A stretch of DNA of 64,000 nucleotides from CADEDV01 sp964596345 (GTDB taxonomy: Bacteria; Bacteroidota; Bacteroidia; Chitinophagales; Chitinophagaceae), in contig CAZQSZ010000002.1 in NCBI GenBank assembly GCA_964596345.1, positions 62,001 to 126,000 on the forward strand, given 5' to 3'. Position 1 is the stretch's first letter. Each line of letters starts with the position of its first letter. The position numbers and the translations under genes are program-made. The notes beneath the pieces were generated by a model, which was given only the letters and a program-made list of their open reading frames with translations, was not told where the DNA came from and did no database searches. Below, piece after piece: positions 25,309-34,674 of the stretch.

Positions 25309-26124
25309 ATGGATACCAACAAAATTCTTTCCGCCGACCTGCTTGACCTGATCTTTGACGACAGGAACAAAGCCTACGGAGCGTATGATCTCCGCAAAAC
25401 CTATTCAACCCGCATTAAAAAATCATTGCTGATCACCGTATCAGTAGTGGGACTTGCATTTACGGGAGCTGCAATTGCTTCTTCTGTCAGCCTGCAACCG
25501 AAGGAGGAGATGAAGATCACCGAGGTGACCATTTCAGAAATCACTCCCGAAGAGGAACAACTGCCGGAACCCGAACAAAAGCAACCAGAACCTGAGCCCC
25601 AGGTAAGAACGGAACAATTTACTGAATATAATATCGTACCTGAGGAAGAAGTAGAGGAACCTGCCCCGGAACAGTCAGACTTTGATAATGCAAAGATTGA
25701 TCTGAAAACAAATGTTGGTGTTGAGTATGATGGAACTGTTGTTCCCGATAAACCGCTGGATGATGGCAAGGGTATCATTGATGTGCCCAAAAATACCGAG
25801 CCCGAGATCTGGGAAAAAGTGGAGATCGATGCTAAATTTTCCGGTAACTGGGAAAAATTTTTAACCCGGAACCTCGATCCTAACACACCGGTTGATCACG
25901 GTGCTGCACCCGGTAATTATGTGGTGCTGGTACAATTTGTCGTGGATGTGGATGGATCCGTGAGCCAGATCAAACCGATCTCTAACGTTGGTTATGGCAT
26001 GGAAGAAGAAGCAGTAAGAGTATTGCGGAAAGCTGAGAAATGGGTACCGGCCTATCAGAATGGAAAGTATGTGAAGGCATGGCGTACACAAAAGATCGTT
26101 TTCCAGGTACTGGGAGATGAGTAA
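25309..26124 (+). CDS. tonB: Energy transducer TonB
   Basis: This 271-residue inner-membrane protein would pass proton-motive energy to outer-membrane TonB-dependent receptors such as the SusC and TonB receptor genes in this window. The cytosolic N-terminus has the Bacteroidota-typical NKAYGAYDLRKTY. One membrane helix lies at about residues 42-62 (LITVSVVGLAFTGAAIASS), then a Glu/Pro-rich periplasmic linker (EEEQLPEPEQKQPEPEP). The C-terminal TonB domain (about 185-271) has VQFVVDVDGSVSQI and a final VFQVLGDE. exbB and exbD are not in the window. Confidence 0.92.
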   Translation: MDTNKILSADLLDLIFDDRNKAYGAYDLRKTYSTRIKKSLLITVSVVGLAFTGAAIASSVSLQPKEEMKITEVTISEITPEEEQLPEPEQKQPEPEPQVRTEQFTEYNIVPEEEVEEPAPEQSDFDNAKIDLKTNVGVEYDGTVVPDKPLDDGKGIIDVPKNTEPEIWEKVEIDAKFSGNWEKFLTRNLDPNTPVDHGAAPGNYVVLVQFVVDVDGSVSQIKPISNVGYGMEEEAVRVLRKAEKWVPAYQNGKYVKAWRTQKIVFQVLGDE

Positions 26125-26139
26125 AAGAATTGATGAAGT

Positions 26140-26212
26140 ATAAGTTGTAAGTTTCCTGCCTGCTGTGTGAAAACACATATGAAAATTTGCAGAAAGGGAA
26201 CTTACAACTTAT
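26140..26212. terminator. Long inverted repeat, probable terminator between tonB and guaB
   Basis: A 14-bp perfect arm pair (26140-26153 with 26199-26212) encloses a 45-bp loop with a small inner TGTG...CACA hairpin. A T run follows at 26214. It lies between two convergent genes. The large loop makes it weaker as a terminator than the others here. Confidence 0.45.
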
Positions 26213-26217
26213 GTTTT

Positions 26218-27714
26218 TTAGCGCCTGCTGTAGTTCGGAGCTTCCTTGGTGATCTCGATATCATGGGCATGACTTTCTCTCATACCTGCATTGGTGATCT
26301 TGATGAAAGTAGCTTTCTTTAAATCGGCCATATTCTTTGCCCCGCAATAACCCATACCGGCCCTCAGGCCGCCGACATATTGATACACGATCTCTTTTAA
26401 TGTTCCTTTATACGCCACACGGCCTTCAATTCCTTCGGGTACAAATTTCTTCACATCGTCTTCCACATCCTGGAAATAACGGTCGCTGCTACCGGTGGCC
26501 ATGGCACCGAGTGAGCCCATGCCGCGGTATTCTTTGAATTTTCTTCCTTCATAGATGATCGTTTCACCAGGACTTTCTTCAGTTCCGGCAAACACACTTC
26601 CCATCATCACACAATCAGCACCGGCTGCCAGTGCTTTTACCATATCACCGGTATAACGGATACCACCATCGGCGATAACAGATACATTTTTTCCTTTTAC
26701 TGCATTTGATGCTTCCATTACTGCAGTTAACTGTGGCACACCTGCGCCGGCTACAATCCTGGTCGTACAAATCGAACCAGGCCCGATACCAACTTTGATG
26801 GCATCTGCGCCGGCTTCTGCCAATGCTTTTGCCCCGGCTGCTGTACCCACGTTACCGGCAATAACATTTATCTTTTTAAAATTCTTCTTTACATTTTTTA
26901 AAGCGGTGATCACTCCTTTGCTATGACCATGAGCACTGTCAAGGGCGATGATGTCAACACCTACTTGTTGCAAAGCTGCCACACGGTCCAGCATATCTTT
27001 GGTAATGCCAACTCCGGCTCCCACTAATAAGCGGCCATAAGCATCTTTAACAGCATTCGGAAAGCTTTTCAATTGCAGGATATCACGGTAGGTGAGTAAG
27101 CCAGTCAGTTTTCCACTCTTATTCACCACAGGGAGTTTCTCTACTTTATGCTGGCGGAGAATGATTTCAGCTTTTTTCATATCGGTTCCTTCGGGTGCCG
27201 TGATCAGGTTATCTTTTGTCATCACTTCACTTACTTTTCTTCTCGGGTCATCTTCAAAACGTAGATCACGGTTGGTGAGAATACCCACCAGTTTTCCTGT
27301 TTTATCAATAATGGGAATACCGCCGATCTTATTTTCTCTTACCAGTCGCAAGGCATCACCCACGGTTGCATCCGGCATCAGGGTGATGGGGTCAAGGATC
27401 AACCCGCTTTCACTTCTTTTAACCTTTCGAACCTGCTCCGCTTGTTTTTCTATGCTCATGTTCTTGTGCAGGATACCAAGCCCCCCTTCTCTTGCCAGCG
27501 CCATGGCCAGCGATGCTTCTGTTACCGTATCCATTGCTGCGGAGAGCAGGGGCACGTTGAGTATAATGTCTTTGGTCAGGCGGCTCTGGATATTGACATC
27601 ACGGGGCAGCACTTCGCTGTAGCCGGGTTGTAACAGCACATCGTCAAATGTGAGGCCTTCACCGAAAAATTTAGAGGAATTTGTTGTTGCAGGGGGAGTA
27701 TTTCTTGTTGCCAT
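26218..27714 (-). CDS. guaB: Inosine-5'-monophosphate dehydrogenase (GuaB)
   Basis: GuaB oxidises IMP to XMP with NAD, the committed step to GMP. The 498-residue protein starts its catalytic barrel at LTFDDVLLQPGYSEVLP. A CBS-domain pair sits at about residues 100-220 (MPDATVGDALRLV and VTKDNLITAPEGTDM-like repeats). The catalytic cysteine is in VGIGPGSICTTRIVAG, followed by ADGGIRYTGDMVKAL and the flap YRGMGSLGAM. An ATG 24 bp upstream is possible. The 27714 ATG is preferred because a -7 element at 27718-27725 would make the upstream ATG non-transcribed. It is convergent with tonB. Confidence 0.95.
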   Translation of the reverse strand: MATRNTPPATTNSSKFFGEGLTFDDVLLQPGYSEVLPRDVNIQSRLTKDIILNVPLLSAAMDTVTEASLAMALAREGGLGILHKNMSIEKQAEQVRKVKRSESGLILDPITLMPDATVGDALRLVRENKIGGIPIIDKTGKLVGILTNRDLRFEDDPRRKVSEVMTKDNLITAPEGTDMKKAEIILRQHKVEKLPVVNKSGKLTGLLTYRDILQLKSFPNAVKDAYGRLLVGAGVGITKDMLDRVAALQQVGVDIIALDSAHGHSKGVITALKNVKKNFKKINVIAGNVGTAAGAKALAEAGADAIKVGIGPGSICTTRIVAGAGVPQLTAVMEASNAVKGKNVSVIADGGIRYTGDMVKALAAGADCVMMGSVFAGTEESPGETIIYEGRKFKEYRGMGSLGAMATGSSDRYFQDVEDDVKKFVPEGIEGRVAYKGTLKEIVYQYVGGLRAGMGYCGAKNMADLKKATFIKITNAGMRESHAHDIEITKEAPNYSRR

Positions 27715-27717
27715 GTG

Positions 27718-27725
27718 CAAAGATA
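27718..27725 (-). promoter_or_regulatory. -7 element abutting the guaB start (possible leaderless promoter)
   Basis: TATCTTTG on the minus strand ends 3 bp before the guaB ATG at 27714. With transcription starting 4-5 nt after the element, the mRNA would begin at or next to the start codon. Confidence 0.5.
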
Positions 27726-27755
27726 GGGTGGGGAACATATTGGTTCCAAATCGGC

Positions 27756-29798
27756 TTACCGGATCAGCATCACCGTCCCTTTCTGAAATACTTTTTTACC
27801 CGTGTCCCGGTGGGTATAACTGAGCATCCACACATAAACACCGGATGCCTGCTCCACTCCATTGTACTTCCCGTTCCATTTACTTCTCCAGTCACGGGAA
27901 TAAAATACCAGTTGTCCCCAGCGGTTATACACTTTGAAATCAAGGTTATCGGCTTTCAATGCATTGTAAGGCCAGAAGAAATCATTCAGCCCGTCGTTAT
28001 TCGGGGTAAAAGCGGTAGGTACATCAATATAGCAATGGTTCAGTACGGTGAGTGTATGTGTGGCACTGTCCACACAGCCCAGTGTGTTATTATAGGCTAA
28101 TAATTTCACCGTATAGTAGGCTTCCGTTGCCCGTGTTGGAAAACTCACCGGCGCCGGATCTTTCTGGGTGCTGTTTGCGATCACATCAAATTTCCATTGC
28201 CAGGCATCAATTTGCCCGGTGCTGGTATTAATAACTTCCAATTTGTCTTCGGGGCAAATAACATCTGGCATCGTAAAAGAAGCTCTTACTTCATTGTCAA
28301 GAACCAGTGTCTGATTGGTTGTGTCACTGCAAACCCCATTGCTGACGATCAGCTGAATCGTATTGGTGCTGGTGGCCGGAAAAACAATCGTATGGGATTG
28401 TGTACGGACAGGAGTCCCATTGTTAAAAGTCCAGGTCCAGTTGTTCACATCATGAGCACCATCATGGCTAAATGTGATCCTGTTCTCCCGGCAGGATAAT
28501 GCCTGTGTATAATTGAAAGCAGCGGATACGGTATCTTCTGCCCGGAAGGAAAGTGTTTGAACAGGAGTTTGCTGACCGCATTCATCGATCAGCACCGTTC
28601 CATCGTTGCCGGCTTTTAAAGTAACCTGGTAAACTCCTTTGTTATAAACAGGTGATGCAAAATGAACCACCACGTAATCTGTTTTTCCATTCACACAATT
28701 TCCATTGGCGGATGCAACAGTGACAGGGCTCGGCCCAGTGACCAAAAAATCACTTCCGTTGGCCGCAATACTGTTACAACTGATCTTTTTCGGGAAATAA
28801 ATTTTGATAGAATCAGGTGCACAACCCACCCGGCCAATACTGTCAGCAAAAATGGGTTGCGGAATAAAATAATGGAAAGGCACCTGCTCATTTTGCGGAA
28901 TGGAAGAGCCACAAATATCAAGCAGTGTATTAGCATCCGCACCATTATTTATCACTAATTGGTAATTGCCATTGGGTAATGGGGCAGCTAAAGTAAGGGT
29001 AATGGAATCCAAATCGAAGCCGGAACTGCAACTGCTGGCAACAGCACCAATTACAGTTGTTACAGCCGGTAATAAGCTGAATTCCGTTCCTCCTGCTGTC
29101 AGGCTGTTACATCTTATTTTCTTATTCAGCTTCAGGGTGATTTTGGTACCATCACAATCTGCTTTGGCTGTTTGCAAATGCGGTTGTGTGGGATCGGTAA
29201 TAACTGCAGTGCCGCCACCAAATGAAAGGGTATAACCGCTTTGTGTATCGGTGAAATGACTGATCATTAATAAATACTGGTGACCCACGATGAGAGTGGG
29301 CATAGCCGCAAATGTGGGTGCATTATCTGAAGGAACTGACCCGCATTGAATACCTCCGCTAACGCCTGTGGCGGATGCACCTGTTGGACCATAGGTGCCA
29401 GACCAGTTCCCGGCAACAACAATATTAGTATTGGTAAAAATCTGGTTGGGGTCAATACCTGTGATATCGTATAGCTGCCAGTCATAATCTTCATTGGCGG
29501 CCAGCGGGGTGATCAGGAAGCCTAATGTCCCACCCACGTAACAGGTGAATTTGTAAAAAAAGGGATTCCTGTTTTGATAAGCGGCACCGCCGGGCACATT
29601 GGAGCAACCGGGTACAAACATGTCATTGGTATTGCATAGCGGGACGTTATTTTGAGTAAACGTGGTGGTGCCGCAAACCGGGAAGGCCGTGGAAGGGGTT
29701 TGCCCTAAAGTGGTGCAGGGCTGGGCCATTACATTACCTGTCCATAAAACGAACAATACAATAACGATGGGAAAACTGACTTTATTAAACCGGTTCAT
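27756..29798 (-). CDS. T9SS type-B sorted surface protein (gliding-motility C-terminal domain)
   Basis: The 680-residue secreted protein has a signal peptide (MNRFNKVSFPIVIVLFVLW, cleaved near MAQ). A beta-sandwich domain with an N-terminal cysteine-rich PCTTLGQTPSTAFPVCG follows. Two repeats begin ADCDGTKITLKLNKKI and GCAPDSIKIYFPKKI, and a PKD-like region contains NNWTWTFNNGTPV. The C-terminus is a type-B sorting domain: TAFTPNNDGLNDF, YNRWGQLVFYS and KGTVMLIR. The frame opens at 29879 inside dprA; the ATG at 29798 gives the signal peptide. Predicted exported via SprA; ligand unknown. It lies 73 bp behind dprA. Confidence 0.9.
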   Translation of the reverse strand: MNRFNKVSFPIVIVLFVLWTGNVMAQPCTTLGQTPSTAFPVCGTTTFTQNNVPLCNTNDMFVPGCSNVPGGAAYQNRNPFFYKFTCYVGGTLGFLITPLAANEDYDWQLYDITGIDPNQIFTNTNIVVAGNWSGTYGPTGASATGVSGGIQCGSVPSDNAPTFAAMPTLIVGHQYLLMISHFTDTQSGYTLSFGGGTAVITDPTQPHLQTAKADCDGTKITLKLNKKIRCNSLTAGGTEFSLLPAVTTVIGAVASSCSSGFDLDSITLTLAAPLPNGNYQLVINNGADANTLLDICGSSIPQNEQVPFHYFIPQPIFADSIGRVGCAPDSIKIYFPKKISCNSIAANGSDFLVTGPSPVTVASANGNCVNGKTDYVVVHFASPVYNKGVYQVTLKAGNDGTVLIDECGQQTPVQTLSFRAEDTVSAAFNYTQALSCRENRITFSHDGAHDVNNWTWTFNNGTPVRTQSHTIVFPATSTNTIQLIVSNGVCSDTTNQTLVLDNEVRASFTMPDVICPEDKLEVINTSTGQIDAWQWKFDVIANSTQKDPAPVSFPTRATEAYYTVKLLAYNNTLGCVDSATHTLTVLNHCYIDVPTAFTPNNDGLNDFFWPYNALKADNLDFKVYNRWGQLVFYSRDWRSKWNGKYNGVEQASGVYVWMLSYTHRDTGKKVFQKGTVMLIR

Positions 29799-29871
29799 CG
29801 GGATCTGCAACAGTTGATTTTTAGTAAAAAAGCTATGACAACAAAATAACCCAATCTGTTGCCTCAGTTTA

Positions 29872-30978
29872 TCAGGCAAGCTGATAAAGTTTGCCCGGTA
29901 AAGATAATATCACGTTTTGTAATTCAAGGCTTAATACAGCAGCGGCAACCGCACTGCTGCTGAGACCGCTGCGCAGGTTGATCTCGTCAATATTAACAGT
30001 TTCTTTTTCATTCAGGATGCCGATAATGATCTTTTCATCAGGGGTCAGTTCAATAAAGAGCTCTTTTTGCCTTTTTCTCTCCCTGGCATTCTTCGGCTTT
30101 TGTTCCCAGCCCATCACCTGCAGCAATTCTTCCGCATCTGTCAGCAGCATGGCTTTATTATTTTTAATAAGATAATTGCAACCGGCACTTTTACTGTCTG
30201 TCACTTTTCCCGGGAAGGCAAATACATCTTTGTTATAGCCATTGGCCAGTTCAGCGGTGATCATACTGCCGCCTTTGATACCCGTTTCAATAACAATCGT
30301 GGCATCACACATGCCAGCCACAATACGGTTCCGGGTCGGAAAATTATGTTTATCAGGATTGGTGCGGCTGCGGAATTCTGTGAGTAACCCGCCGTTTTTG
30401 GCCATGTCTTTGGCCAGCCCTGCATGTTGCGGCGGGTAGATCTGGTCAAGCCCATGTGCCAATACACCAACAGTAGGTAAATTATTTTTTAAAGCTGTTT
30501 TATGGGCAATAGCATCAATGCCATACGCAAGTCCACTGACCACCAGGATGTTTTGTTCCGCCAGGTCTTTGATAAGTTTTTCAGTTACCTGCTTGCCATA
30601 GTCAGTGTGGTTTCTTGTTCCGACCACAGCAATGATCTTTGCTGTATTCAGGTCAGCAGTGCCTTTGTAAAATAATAATTCAGGAGAATCATAACAATTC
30701 AATAAACGTTTGGGATATTCCTTATCTGTAATAAATAAAGGGCGGATGGAATATTTTTCTATGAATTTTATTTCTTCTTCTGCCGCATTGAATTGATCGA
30801 ATCCTTTGATGGCCGCAGCTCTTATTTCTCCAATGCCTTCGATGTTCTTTAGTGCGGTTGCTTTTGCTTTGAAGATGGATTCGGCCGTGCCGAATTGCTC
30901 CACCAGTATCTTGGCCTGTACAGGACCGATATTAGGAGTAAGGGATAAGGCGATCTGGTATAGCAGGTCGTTGCTCAT
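29872..30978 (-). CDS. dprA: DNA-processing protein DprA
   Basis: DprA binds incoming single-stranded DNA and loads RecA during natural transformation. The 368-residue protein has an N-terminal helix-hairpin-helix/SAM-like region (SLTPNIGPVQAKILVEQFG and IEGIGEIRAAAIKG). The Rossmann core follows, with AVVGTRNHTDYGKQVTEK, VSGLAYGIDAIAHKTAL and FPTRNRIVAGMCDATIVIE. A C-terminal winged-helix DML1-like domain (VNIDEINLRSGLSSSAVAAAVL) completes it. The start at 30978 follows an AAGGAG ribosome site. Its presence shows capacity for DNA processing, but not competence by itself. Confidence 0.94.
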   Translation of the reverse strand: MSNDLLYQIALSLTPNIGPVQAKILVEQFGTAESIFKAKATALKNIEGIGEIRAAAIKGFDQFNAAEEEIKFIEKYSIRPLFITDKEYPKRLLNCYDSPELLFYKGTADLNTAKIIAVVGTRNHTDYGKQVTEKLIKDLAEQNILVVSGLAYGIDAIAHKTALKNNLPTVGVLAHGLDQIYPPQHAGLAKDMAKNGGLLTEFRSRTNPDKHNFPTRNRIVAGMCDATIVIETGIKGGSMITAELANGYNKDVFAFPGKVTDSKSAGCNYLIKNNKAMLLTDAEELLQVMGWEQKPKNARERKRQKELFIELTPDEKIIIGILNEKETVNIDEINLRSGLSSSAVAAAVLSLELQNVILSLPGKLYQLA

Positions 30979-31040
30979 TGCTCCTTAAAAATAAAGCAAT
31001 CAGGGAAAACGGAAGTAACGGGAATAAGTGAATTTTAAAA

Positions 31041-32963
31041 TTATTGTCCTGTTACTTTCATTTCGGTGCGGCGGTTCTTTGCCCGGCCATCTTCGGTTGT
31101 ATTAGCGGCCACGGGTTTGGTTTCTCCATAACCTTTCGCTACCAGCCGGGTGGCAGCGATCCCTTTACCGCTTAAATAGGTAACGACAGCCTTTGCCCTG
31201 TTATTCGACAAAGCCAGGTTATCGGCGGGCTTGCCCGCATTATCGGTATGACCGCTGATCTCTATTTTCAGCGAAGGGTTTTCAGTCAGTAACTGCACTA
31301 ACCGGTCCAGTTCAATTTGTGAGGCCGGTTTAAGATCAAACTTATTGACGTCGAAAAAAATATTGTTCAGTATCACAGAAGCGTTGACTTCTATTGGTTG
31401 GAGGCCGATATTCTTCTCATACACAGAATCAGGAGATGATTGTGTCAGCGAAAAATTATCCGAATAAAACAAATAGCCCTTCCGGTTCACATTAAATGCA
31501 TAATCTTTTCCCACCGGCAGGGTGATGAGGTAATTGCCTGTTTCATCTGTTTGTACTTTGGATAAAGGTTCTTTGGCAGTGAGGTCAATTAATTCTACGG
31601 AAGAAGGCAATCCTTTTTTTGTTTTATTGTCAAATACCTGTCCTTTTACCCATAATGTTTTATAAGGACGAACATCTTCTCTCAGTTCAAAACTGTAAAT
31701 ATCAAGACCGCCTTTGCTGTCGCTCCTGTCGCTGGAGTAATAAGCTGTTTTCCCATCGGAGGAAATAAATAATGTTCCTTCCTGGCTGATGGTATTGATC
31801 GGGTAGCCGAGATTAACGGGATTACTCCAGGCGCCATTCGGCCCTTTTCTTGCATAGTACAGGTCGGCATCTCCATATCCGGGATGACCATTAGAAGTAA
31901 AATATAATGTCTGGTTATCGGCATGAATAAACGGGCATTGTTCATCCGCAGGAGTATTGATGCCGGGGCCCATATTCTCCGGGTCGCTCCATTTACCATT
32001 GGGTTGTAAATGCGAAACATAGATATCACTGCCGCCATAGCCACCGGGAACACGGCTGGCAAAATACAAATCCCGTTTATCCGGAGATAAACAGGGTTGT
32101 GATTCCCAGAATTCCGAATTGATCTTGCCGCCAAGATTCACTGCTTCACTCCAGCCTTTGTCGGTGAGGTAGGAAATATAAATATCGCAACTGCCAAAAC
32201 CATCCCTGCGGTTGCAGGCAGTAAAGACCAGCCATTGCCCGTCCTGTGAAATATTTTGTGCGCCTTCGTTTTCCGGTGTATTGATATCGCCTTCCATAGG
32301 TTTGGATGTTTCCCAGCTGCCATTCTTATTTTTACTGTAATAAAAATCTTCATTGAAATTCCTGATGCGCCTGGTAAAAACCAATTCACTGTTATCAATG
32401 GTCAGCGATGGGAAATACTCGGATTCTTTGCTGTTGATATTATCGCCGATATTTTGCGGGGCAAATACATAATTCTTGTTGATATTCTTTTTGGCATAAT
32501 TGACAGCAAACTCAAAACTTTTCTTCCGGAACTCGCCAGATCTGCGGGTATTAGGATTTGGTTTCTCTGCTGATAAAAGGATATTGATATTATGCAGTGC
32601 TTTTTCAAACTCGCCTTGGCCGGCCAGCGCTATCGAATAGGGCAGGCGGTATTCAAAAGAGAAAACAGAATCAATTGCAAATGCTTTCTCGTAAGCGGCA
32701 ATACAATCATCGTATCGTTTATAATCGCTGTAAATAACGGCCTGTAATAAATAGGCATCCATGTACCGGGGCTCTTTATCGAGTGCTTGTTTGAGCAGGG
32801 GTAAAGCATCAAGGCCCTTTCCATCTTCCACTTTAGCAAGAGCTTCGTTGAAAAATGCAACAGCTTTTTTATTGACTTTTGTTGCATCATAGGGCTGTGC
32901 TGTCAAAAAACCGGGACTAAAAAGGAAAGCGGCGAGCAAGGCAAAAGAGAAAAGGTATTTCAT
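31041..32963 (-). CDS. porE: PorE-like T9SS-associated protein (TPR, PD40 propeller, CRD, OmpA)
   Basis: The 640-residue protein has a signal peptide and then a TPR region (about 25-135, with AVIYSDYKRYDDCIAAYEKA). A WD40-like PD40 propeller spans roughly 190-450 (repeats such as TPENEGAQNISQDGQWLVFT). A carboxypeptidase-regulatory-like fold lies at about 455-520, and an OmpA peptidoglycan-binding domain at the C-terminus (SGHTDNAGKPADNLALSNNRA). This exact domain order is that of PorE, which anchors the T9SS PorP protein to the cell wall. Bacteroidota carry several paralogs, so the porE label is tentative. Confidence 0.8.
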   Translation of the reverse strand: MKYLFSFALLAAFLFSPGFLTAQPYDATKVNKKAVAFFNEALAKVEDGKGLDALPLLKQALDKEPRYMDAYLLQAVIYSDYKRYDDCIAAYEKAFAIDSVFSFEYRLPYSIALAGQGEFEKALHNINILLSAEKPNPNTRRSGEFRKKSFEFAVNYAKKNINKNYVFAPQNIGDNINSKESEYFPSLTIDNSELVFTRRIRNFNEDFYYSKNKNGSWETSKPMEGDINTPENEGAQNISQDGQWLVFTACNRRDGFGSCDIYISYLTDKGWSEAVNLGGKINSEFWESQPCLSPDKRDLYFASRVPGGYGGSDIYVSHLQPNGKWSDPENMGPGINTPADEQCPFIHADNQTLYFTSNGHPGYGDADLYYARKGPNGAWSNPVNLGYPINTISQEGTLFISSDGKTAYYSSDRSDSKGGLDIYSFELREDVRPYKTLWVKGQVFDNKTKKGLPSSVELIDLTAKEPLSKVQTDETGNYLITLPVGKDYAFNVNRKGYLFYSDNFSLTQSSPDSVYEKNIGLQPIEVNASVILNNIFFDVNKFDLKPASQIELDRLVQLLTENPSLKIEISGHTDNAGKPADNLALSNNRAKAVVTYLSGKGIAATRLVAKGYGETKPVAANTTEDGRAKNRRTEMKVTGQ

Positions 32964-33000
32964 GAACAGGAATTGTTGATTTTCAATAACGAATCTAAAT

Positions 33001-33008
33001 CAAATTTA
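33001..33008 (-). promoter_or_regulatory. -7 promoter element for the PorE-like gene
   Basis: TAAATTTG on the minus strand matches TAnnTTTG 37 bp before the ATG at 32963, giving a leader of about 32 nt. It lies between queE and the PorE-like gene, so the latter can be transcribed independently. Confidence 0.5.
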
Positions 33009-33049
33009 TTCCTGTAAAAGAGGAAAAAACCACAATAAAGGTTGCCCGG

Positions 33050-33670
33050 TCAGGGCACATTGATGTATTTGTGCAACTGGAGGCTCAGTTCCCATTGCGG
33101 GTTGGCCTTGATATAGTCAATGATCAGCGGGGTTACCTGAGCTGCCTTGTCCCATTCCGGTTGCAGGTAAAGCTTGCAGGAAGGGGACACCAATTCGGCA
33201 TATTTCTCTGCCCATTCAAAATCGGATTTATTGAAGATGACCACTTTCAATTCATTGGCATGCGAAACTACTTCGGGCAGGGGAGCTTTGAATTTTTTGG
33301 GAGAAAGACAGATCCAGTCCCAGTTGCCACTTAAAGGATGTGCACCGGATGTCTCCATATTGGTTTGAAGTCCGGCTGCTTTTAAAGCAGTTGTCAATTC
33401 ATCCAGGTTATGCATCAGTGGTTCGCCGCCGGTGATCACAACAAGTTCTGCCGCTGTTTTTTTTACTTCCGTTACAAGATCGCTGATTTCATACCTGGGG
33501 TGTTTCCCGGCATCCCAGCTGTCTTTCACATCACACCATACACAACCCACATCACAACCACCCAGGCGAATAAAATAAGCAGCCCTTCCCTGGTGAAAAC
33601 CTTCACCCTGCAGGGTATAAAAATGCTCCATTACCGGTAGCGCTGCAGTATAAATTTTCCCGCTGTTCAT
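33050..33670 (-). CDS. queE: 7-carboxy-7-deazaguanine synthase (QueE)
   Basis: QueE is a radical SAM enzyme that makes 7-carboxy-7-deazaguanine from the QueD product 6-carboxy-tetrahydropterin, in queuosine synthesis. The 206-residue protein has FYTLQGEGFHQGRAAYFIRL and the iron-sulfur cysteines in GGCDVGCVWCD (CX3CX2C). The SAM-side VVITGGEPLMH and a C-terminal LQLHKYINVP follow. A GTG two codons upstream (33676) could also start the frame; I chose the ATG. It sits 27 bp after folD on the same strand, so the two are likely co-transcribed. Confidence 0.93.
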   Translation of the reverse strand: MNSGKIYTAALPVMEHFYTLQGEGFHQGRAAYFIRLGGCDVGCVWCDVKDSWDAGKHPRYEISDLVTEVKKTAAELVVITGGEPLMHNLDELTTALKAAGLQTNMETSGAHPLSGNWDWICLSPKKFKAPLPEVVSHANELKVVIFNKSDFEWAEKYAELVSPSCKLYLQPEWDKAAQVTPLIIDYIKANPQWELSLQLHKYINVP

Positions 33671-33697
33671 TTTCACTTTATCGTAATAAAAAAGAGA

Positions 33698-34573
33698 TTA
33701 ATTTTTTTGCTGGCAGGACCTGAATGTATTTTTCATCAGCGCTGCAATTGTCATTGGCCCAACGCCACCGGGCACCGGTGTGATCCAGGATGATTTCGCC
33801 ACTACTGATTCATACTGTACATCACCCTTCAATTTAAAGCCCGACTTTTTTGCAGGGTCTTCCATCCTGGTAATACCCACGTCAATAACGATGGCACCTT
33901 CCTTTACCATATCAGCCGTTACAAATTCAGGACGACCCAGTGCTGCCACAATAATATCGGCCTGCAAACAAAATGCTTTCAGGTCTTTTGTTTGTGAATG
34001 ACAAATGGTGACGGTGCAATTGCCAGGATTGGTATTACCGCTTAATAAAACACTCATTGGTCTTCCCACAATATTACTGCGGCCGATCACAACGGCATGT
34101 TTTCCTTTGGTATCGATCTTGTAATGTTCCAGTAACAGCATAATACCATGGGGTGTGGCCGGTATGAATGTCGGCAGGCCCTGTACCATTTTTCCCACAT
34201 TCACCGGGTGAAAACCATCCACGTCTTTATCCGGGTCAATGGTATCGATCACATTTTGTTCAGTGATATGTTTGGGTAATGGAAGCTGTACCAATATGCC
34301 ATCCACATCCGGGTCGTTGTTCAGTCCTTCAATGGTTTCCAGTAATTTATTTTCGGTTATTTCTTCTTCCATCCTGATAAGCGTGGATTTAAAGCCCACT
34401 TCTTCACAGGCTTTCACTTTAGCGGCCACATAAGTTTCGCTGGCGCCGTTTGTACCCACCAGGATCGCTGCCAGGTGAGGTACTTTTTTACCTTCAATGG
34501 CTAATTGGGCCACTTCGATTTTCAATTCATCCCGGATGGCCTGTGATGCTTTTTTACCGTCTAAAATTTGCAT
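33698..34573 (-). CDS. folD: Bifunctional methylenetetrahydrofolate dehydrogenase/cyclohydrolase (FolD)
   Basis: FolD interconverts 5,10-methylene-, methenyl- and 10-formyl-tetrahydrofolate with NADP. The 291-residue protein has ETYVAAKVKACEEVG with the catalytic lysine, GILVQLPLPKHI, DVDGFHPVNVGKM and the cofactor motif VVIGRSNIVGRPMSVLL. A near-C-terminal PVPGGVGPMTIAALM completes the signature set. The ATG at 34573 is only 5 nt downstream of a TACCTTTG -7 element, so the transcript may lack a leader. queE follows 27 bp downstream. Confidence 0.96.
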   Translation of the reverse strand: MQILDGKKASQAIRDELKIEVAQLAIEGKKVPHLAAILVGTNGASETYVAAKVKACEEVGFKSTLIRMEEEITENKLLETIEGLNNDPDVDGILVQLPLPKHITEQNVIDTIDPDKDVDGFHPVNVGKMVQGLPTFIPATPHGIMLLLEHYKIDTKGKHAVVIGRSNIVGRPMSVLLSGNTNPGNCTVTICHSQTKDLKAFCLQADIIVAALGRPEFVTADMVKEGAIVIDVGITRMEDPAKKSGFKLKGDVQYESVVAKSSWITPVPGGVGPMTIAALMKNTFRSCQQKN

Positions 34574-34577
34574 GGCG

Positions 34578-34585
34578 CAAAGGTA
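34578..34585 (-). promoter_or_regulatory. -7 element abutting the folD start (possible leaderless promoter)
   Basis: TACCTTTG on the minus strand is an exact TAnnTTTG match whose last G is 5 bp before the folD ATG, followed by CGCC. Confidence 0.5.
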
Positions 34586-34674
34586 GCCGCATCACCCGTG
34601 CAGCCCAAATAGATCCCGTTTTTATTTTGTTACCACAAAGCTTCCCTGTATCTTAATAGTCAAATTAACTGCTG

